The notes under the pieces are model-generated. The model was not told the origin of the DNA. It saw nothing but the letters and a program-made list of their open reading frames with translations, and ran no database searches. A DNA stretch of 64,000 nucleotides from Ctena decussata (Eukaryota > Mollusca > Bivalvia > Lucinida > Lucinidae), in the NCBI GenBank assembly GCA_963989385.1, contig OZ022501.1:99656502-99720501 (forward strand). The letters run 5' to 3'. This document shows, piece by piece, positions 58,506 to 64,000 of the stretch. The stretch's first letter is position 1. Each line of letters starts with the position of its first letter. Both the position numbers and the translations under genes were made by a program.

Positions 58506-58608
58506 CAGGGGCTGTATTTACAAAAACGACTTAAGTGGTTGCTATGCTGCTGCTAAGGCTGAATTTCTATGAAGGAGATTCCCTACAACTATGAAATTTG
58601 CTCTGGAG
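58506..58608 (+). mobile_element. Palindromic MITE, family M1 half copy
   Basis: Only the left arm is present: CAGGGGCTGTATTTACAAAA then GACTTAAGTGGTTGCTATGC, stopping at TTTGCTCTGGAG. Confidence 0.8.
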
Positions 58609-58954
58609 TAAGTAATCCTATTGTTAATAGTCTTATTTAATCCATTATCTCCTTAGCAAGGACATTATATATATGGTGCAAACTTGGTTATGGTTACTCA
58701 TAAAATGTAGTGTCTACGGTCTTCACAAGTGAAATTTGGTTTAACATCCTACCAACATATAGATTGCACAGGGACAATGTTATTGCTGAAAAACAAGCTT
58801 TGTGAATTTATATTCCCCACCGAAAAGGCTCTGATTGGTTACTGGTTTATTTTAAGTTTCATAAAATTTCAATCACAGGTTACTAAGTTATGGCTAAAAC
58901 TGTTTATTATTAAATCAAATCAAGAGCAATAACGTGCAGGGGTGAGTTCATTCT

Positions 58955-59855
58955 AAATAAAAGCATCGTAAACGACTGCGTAATACCCCGCCACTGAAAA
59001 CCAATACCCTGTCTTCTATCTTTTGTACATTTTTTTTTATCATGACATGAACCTCATATTACCTAGATAATGTGTTGCAAGTTTCAGGAAAATCCTGTTA
59101 ATCTTTGATTTTATACAGAATTTTTTCATAATTTCATACATGTATATAGTTCTGGGGCAGGGGCAGGTAACCTATGTGGACTTAATACTACTTGTAACAG
59201 AAAGCTTATGTTATTTTAATCATTTCTACGAAATTTCATCAAGATATACTGAAAATCTGATTTTATATTGATTTTTTTTCATGATTTCATATATGTATAC
59301 AGCATGTGTCAGGGGCAGATAACCACTGGGGGACAAAATTTTGATCAAGACATAAAGCTTATATCAATATGATAAATTGTTACAAGTTTCAGAAAAATCC
59401 CTTTCGACTCTAATTTTATACGTTTTTTTTCATTATTTAATACATGTATATAGCCCTAGGGCAGGGGCAGATAATCCAGGTGGACAAAATTCTGCTTATA
59501 ACTGAAAGCTTATGTTACTTCGATCATTTCTGTGAAATTTCATCAAGATATTTCAAAGTGTAAAAGAACTACAGACCAAAAACTGTTTTTAAGACCATGA
59601 AAAGGGCAATAACTCCATAAGAAGACATCGAAATTTGCCCATTAACAATCCCAACCGAGATCTTCCCAAGACCAATGCACATGCCATGTATGAACAAAAT
59701 CCGTTAATAAATACTCAAGTTATCGAACGGAAACGAAGTGCTCACGGACGGACGGACGGACGACCGGACGTACGTACGACGGACGGACAGACACACGGAC
59801 AGCCAGCGGGAAAACATAATACCCCGCCACTAACGTGTGGCGGGGTATAAAAATA
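58955..59855 (-). mobile_element. Hairpin-ended repeat, family G, reverse orientation
   Basis: The right end read on the minus strand is TTTTTA, hairpin arms TACCCCGCCACAC and GTGGCGGGGTA, then TTATGTTTTCC and the microsatellite seen on plus as GGACGGACGGACGACC. The core has about three units with GGGGCAGATAA, TTTCATACATGTATATAG and AAAGCTTATGTTA. The left end has TACCCCGCCAC (58984-58994) beside a hairpin GCATCG, TAAA, CGACTGC. The 3'-end word differs from TCTTGTTT. Confidence 0.75.
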
Positions 59856-60054
59856 GCCTAAGCATCACCACACTATGATGATACATATTTTTATATTCAG
59901 TTTCAAGAAAAAGCTTGGAATGTTAGTTTAAAAAATTGCAAAATTTACGCATTATAATTTTTGGTTGGGGTGAGATAGGTGTTATCAATCAAAGTTAATT
60001 TACATAATGGTGAAGTGTACCATATAAATTTTAATGCATATAATGAAGAAACAC

Positions 60055-60270
60055 CAAGGGCCTTATTTATAAAACAACTTAAGTGGTTGCTATGCGTGTG
60101 CCAAGGCTGAATTTCTATGAAGGAGATTCCCTACAACTATGAAATTTGCACTGGAGGAACAGTCTTCTTTATCAGACTGTTCCTCCAGAGCAAATTTCAT
60201 AGTTGTAAGGATTCTCCTTCGTATAAATTCCTCCTTAGCAACAACATAGCAACGACTTAAGTCATTGATA
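60055..60270. mobile_element. Palindromic MITE, family M1 copy 4
   Basis: Left arm ACTTAAGTGGTTGCTATGC, centre GGAGGAACAGTC and GACTGTTCCTCC, right arm CATAGCAACGACTTAAGTC. More diverged than the 55.8-kb copy. A 127-codon minus-strand frame over it is incidental. Confidence 0.8.
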
Positions 60271-60699
60271 CGCTTTGTGTTGCTTAGCAAGAAATCACGC
60301 ATAGTACTTAAGGTCATATTTCCTAGAACAGACTGGTTGCTGGGTAACCCTTCATCAATGAAGCCTATATTTAGTCCAAATGGTATAAGCAAAATTAAAA
60401 CGTAATGCAACCAAATACAGAAAATGTCAAAATGTGTTCGGATACCACTATTTGGATAAATGCAAGACCTCAATTCCTACCTAAGTGATTTAATGATGAC
60501 ACAAAATCCGGCCAATGACTTAGCTTGTGCCTTACATTTCAAACCATAGCTGAATACTACAGGGAGGTTAGATATTGGTCTTGTAAATGAAGGTAAAATT
60601 CTCAAGTACGGGGTAGGGTTCGCCAAACATCAAACAAGTCCCATTCTTTATTGGATGACCCTCATAGTTATGGCTAGTTTGTGGAATTTAAATCAAGAA

Positions 60700-60862
60700 G
60701 TTTCATTCAGTCTTAGCTGTCCACATGCTTAGACCCTTAGCTACCCTTTAAGCACATAGTGAAGACTCTGATCAGACTGGGAAGATGCTGGGTGGATGCC
60801 CAGGCTGATCTGAGTCTTTGCTGGTGCAGGTGCCACTCTGTTGTTTTTGTCCCGAATTGGCT
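60700..60862. mobile_element. Palindromic MITE, family M2 partial copy
   Basis: Keeps GTCCACATGCTTAGACCCTT, CTGATCAGACTGG and TGCCACTCTGTTG; the outer left arm is missing. Confidence 0.7.
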
Positions 60863-60899
60863 CAATTTCAGTCATTAATTAACCCATTGGTAAACGGAT

Positions 60900-61050
60900 A
60901 CCTTTTTCAATAATCTGGGAAGGATAAGGCAGCAAGAGGAAAAGAATGGGCTCTGCCTTTCATATGCTGTGCCCAAGATACTGTGGGCCTCTAACCTGTA
61001 CTGCCCCTACTGTCACTGAGCTACATGAAACTTTAACTTTACTTCAGCAA
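60900..61050 (-). repeat. Dispersed repeat R1, copy 4
   Basis: Plus-strand TTTCATATGCTGTGCCCAAG and ATGGGCTCTG are the inverse of the 11.7-kb copy. Confidence 0.55.
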
Positions 61051-62840
61051 ATCAAGGTGGGTTGGGAGGTGTTGAGTAGAAATGCCTCTAATATGGTATC
61101 AACAATACAAGAAAAACAGCGGTGTTTTAAAGCTTTTACTTTTTTCTTAAAATATACACTTTACTATACATATGCATTTTCACAATTCTTAACAATATAA
61201 CATTTTAGCATCAACAATAACATAGCTAACACACAGAAACATGAATAAGAAGCCTTTCGGACATAGTATTTATTTAGTTACAAGACAGAGGTTTTTTCCC
61301 TTCCACATCAATCCTTAAATTTAGATCCATCTTAAAAGATTTTTGGGACTGTTGTAGAAGGGAAAAGCCCCATCTTATAACGTAAGAAATTGGGCAGAAA
61401 TGAGCCAAAGACCCTTAAAGCATGTTCAACTGACTTCTACTCTCATTCATTGTTCCCAATCTCATAATCATGATTTTCAATATTTTCTATATTCTGTGCA
61501 AAATCAATCAATCAAAGATCCAGACTCGAGCAAACTGGAGTAATCTTTACTATAAACACTAAACATGCTGCAGTAAGCTTAAAAGTGAAATAATTCAGAC
61601 ACTGATAGAGTAAAGCAACATCTGATGCTAAATGAATTTCCAGTGATTGTCAATTAGCATTTTCATTCTTACAGATCTCAAGAAGCTCCAGATCGGGAAA
61701 GTTTCTAATATTTATTCTAAGAATTTCCGTTAATTCTCCATTAAGATGAATGAGTATACTGCTACCGCAATCTTTTTTCTGCTACTGTCAAAGGGATCTC
61801 CCGTTTTCCTCTTTGGGCCTAGAAACCCTTTTGAAAATGTGTTTTCTCTCTACTCCTAGAGGAGCAAATTTTTCTCATGAGTTTATTCTCATTAAGGAGA
61901 GGCAAAATGGAAATGGCAGAGTTGCTTCCCCTGAAAGTATACCCAGTTTATCTTAATTCTCAATTAAAGCTTACGATGTCTTTTTCTATTTCAGAATATC
62001 TATTTTAGCAGCCCTGGGGAGGATTTTGAACATTGGGTCACATCAAGTTTTTTTTGTTTGTTTTTTTTAAGAAAAATCACATTGTTAAATGCTCCCCATT
62101 GTTGGTTTTTCACTGGTCATACATATTCTAAGGTCCCAAACCAAAATGACCTTACACTTCACACATTCTCAGCCATGGAGTACTAAAGCTAAACAGAGAC
62201 ATATTTTAGGTAAATCAAATTTGCATGTATTTTTCTGTAGCTGTATAACTCTGATAATCACCCCATATAACTTTTATACATATAATAGCACTCAAACGTT
62301 ATTTGACAAATAAACTGTTTCTCAATAAATATACATACAAAATCAAATTGCACATGAACGCCCATTTTATGAGCAGTATACTCATTTAAGGAGCACATTG
62401 TTTTTATGTCTGAAGTAAGCACACAGTAATACTTGTTGGTTTTGAGGCAATACATCTTCTGAGGCCCCAAGTAAGAAAATGGATGACATATACATGTAAG
62501 AAAACAATAAGATCAGACTCAGCTGCCTATTGCTGCAGTCTGGTCGAGAAATTATTACTTACACATACACTATCATATTCTTATGCCAATGAAAGGACCC
62601 AAGTTTTTACAAATCCCCATAAATGGGATTTGTACATACTTGAATGATAACATATCTATAATGAGTAATAATTATTTGCTAACGAGACATAAACAGCTAG
62701 TTTTACATCTCCATATGCATGAGTCACTACCCTAATGACCCTAAACTTTTGGACACATGGAAGATGGACAGTTATTGTTCCAAAATTTTTAGAAAGTGGA
62801 TTTCACATACGTTAATGCATCCAAATGATGCCGAGTGAAT
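61051..62840. other. Intergenic, nothing recognised
   Basis: AT-rich. A diverged dispersed-repeat fragment around 61790-61950 (AGAGTTGCTTCCC, GAAAGTATACCCAG) matches one at 55.6 kb. No gene. Confidence 0.4.
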
Positions 62841-62910
62841 GGCAAACATTGTAGACCCTGATCAAATTGCTCCTTCAGGAGCAGTTTTATCTGGGTCTAC
62901 AATGTTTGCT
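62841..62910. repeat. 70-bp hairpin
   Basis: GCAAACATTGTAGACCC pairs perfectly with GGGTCTACAATGTTTGC, and inner TTGCTCC pairs with GGAGCAG-type sequence around a TTCA loop. It encodes MANIVDPDQIAPSGAVLSG in one frame, a peptide pattern I have seen recur in invertebrate repeat-derived predictions; not a gene. Confidence 0.75.
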
Positions 62911-63193
62911 CAGACCTGTCTGTTCGATTATTTAGGGTCATTACAGTACACTACAGGAAAAGGAAGAGGAAATAATGGGGTTTTATTGAACACCTGGTCC
63001 CTATTTCTTTCCTTCAGTGCCCTCATATACTGTATTTATCCTATTAAACACCCCCTCAAACATATGCCCCCTGCCTGTTTGTCCATAAGTATTTATATTA
63101 ACTAACCATAACATCTTCAGATACTGTAATTTATATATGGCCCTATGTTTATCTCATCATAGTCCATCAGGTATTTTATGGAAGTATCACTTA

Positions 63194-63362
63194 CAGTCAA
63201 CTCTTGACATCTCAAAGTCTAACTTCATCCCAAACTACTGATATCTCAAAGTCAATAGTTTGAGATGACATGACTTGAAATGTAATTAAAAATAGGAAAT
63301 ATGTTCTTTGATATAAGAAGATACTTTGAGATATCAGTGTTCGAGATATCGGGAGTTGACTG
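63194..63362. mobile_element. Tc1/mariner-type MITE, third type
   Basis: Starts CAGTCAACTCTTGACATCTC and ends GAGATATCGGGAGTTGACTG, flanked by TA on both sides (63192-63193, 63363-63364). Inner repeats of GATATCTCAAAGT. CAGTCAACTC is typical of Tc1/mariner ends. Confidence 0.85.
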
Positions 63363-63364
63363 TA

Positions 63365-64000
63365 TTTTAGTGATGCTGAAGTGCAGCTGTTATTCTTACA
63401 TGGTTAAAATTCCTTAATGCTGTTTTTGAAGGGTTTTGGAGAGTGACTGATTGTTTCTTTTCAGACCCCAAATAAACCCCCTTTCATAAATGGCAACGCC
63501 AATAGGGCGTTTAATTGGATTAATACCATAGTTTACTCTTATTGGCAACAACATGCCAATAACAGACCACACACATGCACAGCAAGTTTTTCTGGTCCCT
63601 ATTTGATCTTTGAAATCAATTACATTTCGAACACTGTATGTATCTGCAACTATTAAATTTTCCTACAATGAACAAATATTTCAAGTCAAATCAATGTAAT
63701 AATAATATTTCAAGTAAAAAGACTTCCTATCCACAGCTTCCATGATCTAAACACTAGACAAAACCAAAGACCTTCCAAAAATCTATGCAATTAAGTGTTT
63801 TGGGACAACTTTTACCATCTTTTAAATCTCAAAAGTATCAAGCTACGTTAATCTTTTTACACCAAAAATATAGTCCTTTTGCTAGTGTTGAAGAAAGTCT
63901 CTATATCTGCACATGCATATACATAATATATCATATATTACATTAAAGACGACATTCATAAAGCCAGCTGAATATGCTGATACTCCTCTAACATTTAAAT
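63365..64000. other. Intergenic to window end, nothing recognised
   Basis: AT-rich without genes or repeat termini. Confidence 0.4.

Noticed and set aside
60090..60473. A 127-residue minus-strand ORF
   Set aside because: Most of it overlaps the foldback MITE M1 and it has no recognisable motif.
62839..63105. An 88-residue ORF starting MANIVDPDQIAPSG
   Set aside because: It starts in a hairpin, and I have seen similar peptides recur in repeat-derived predictions; the remainder has no domain.

Overview
This is eukaryotic nuclear DNA, most likely from a bivalve mollusc. The two host genes have GT-AG introns and metazoan protein sequences. The window is AT-rich, and most of it is interspersed repeats of a kind common in bivalves: hairpin-ended elements with CGTC-rich microsatellites and tandem cores, palindromic MITEs, tRNA-derived SINEs and LINEs. 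The species cannot be fixed from the sequence alone.

Host genes, both on the plus strand: (1) AP1M, the medium (mu) subunit of the AP-1 clathrin adaptor. Ten coding exons between 1193 and 17325 give a complete 422-residue protein with every splice phase consistent. (2) SMIM15, a 79-residue single-pass membrane protein in one coding exon at 51613-51852. No other host protein gene can be supported; almost all other short reading frames are chance frames in repeats.

Layout: 1-17.3 kb is AP1M, with introns full of insertions, including a 3.35 kb inverted-repeat element with 9-bp target duplications and a hairpin-ended element that stops four bases before exon 9. 18.0-27.9 kb holds hairpin-ended tandem-core elements and a LINE fragment. 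28.28-32.93 kb is a retroelement cluster: a 508-bp LTR element whose LTRs contain 5S rRNA sequence, a tRNA-SINE, and an apparently intact non-LTR retrotransposon (1135 aa) with a 2A-like motif. 33.1-40.4 kb is bounded by inverted repeats and contains a satellite array split by LINE remains. 43.24-48.77 kb is another inverted-repeat-bounded element. 49.3-64 kb holds SMIM15, MITEs and more hairpin-ended elements.

Most notable: the 5S-rRNA-bearing TRIM-like element (28277-28784), which has the layout of the plant Cassandra elements but sits in an animal genome; a terminal architecture shared by at least four element families of unrelated sequence (5' hairpin, then a distal copy of its right arm, then a second hairpin, then a TCTTGTTT-like end); and a transposon end that supplies the polypyrimidine tract of an AP1M splice acceptor. 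All identifications come from reading the sequence; no database search was run.
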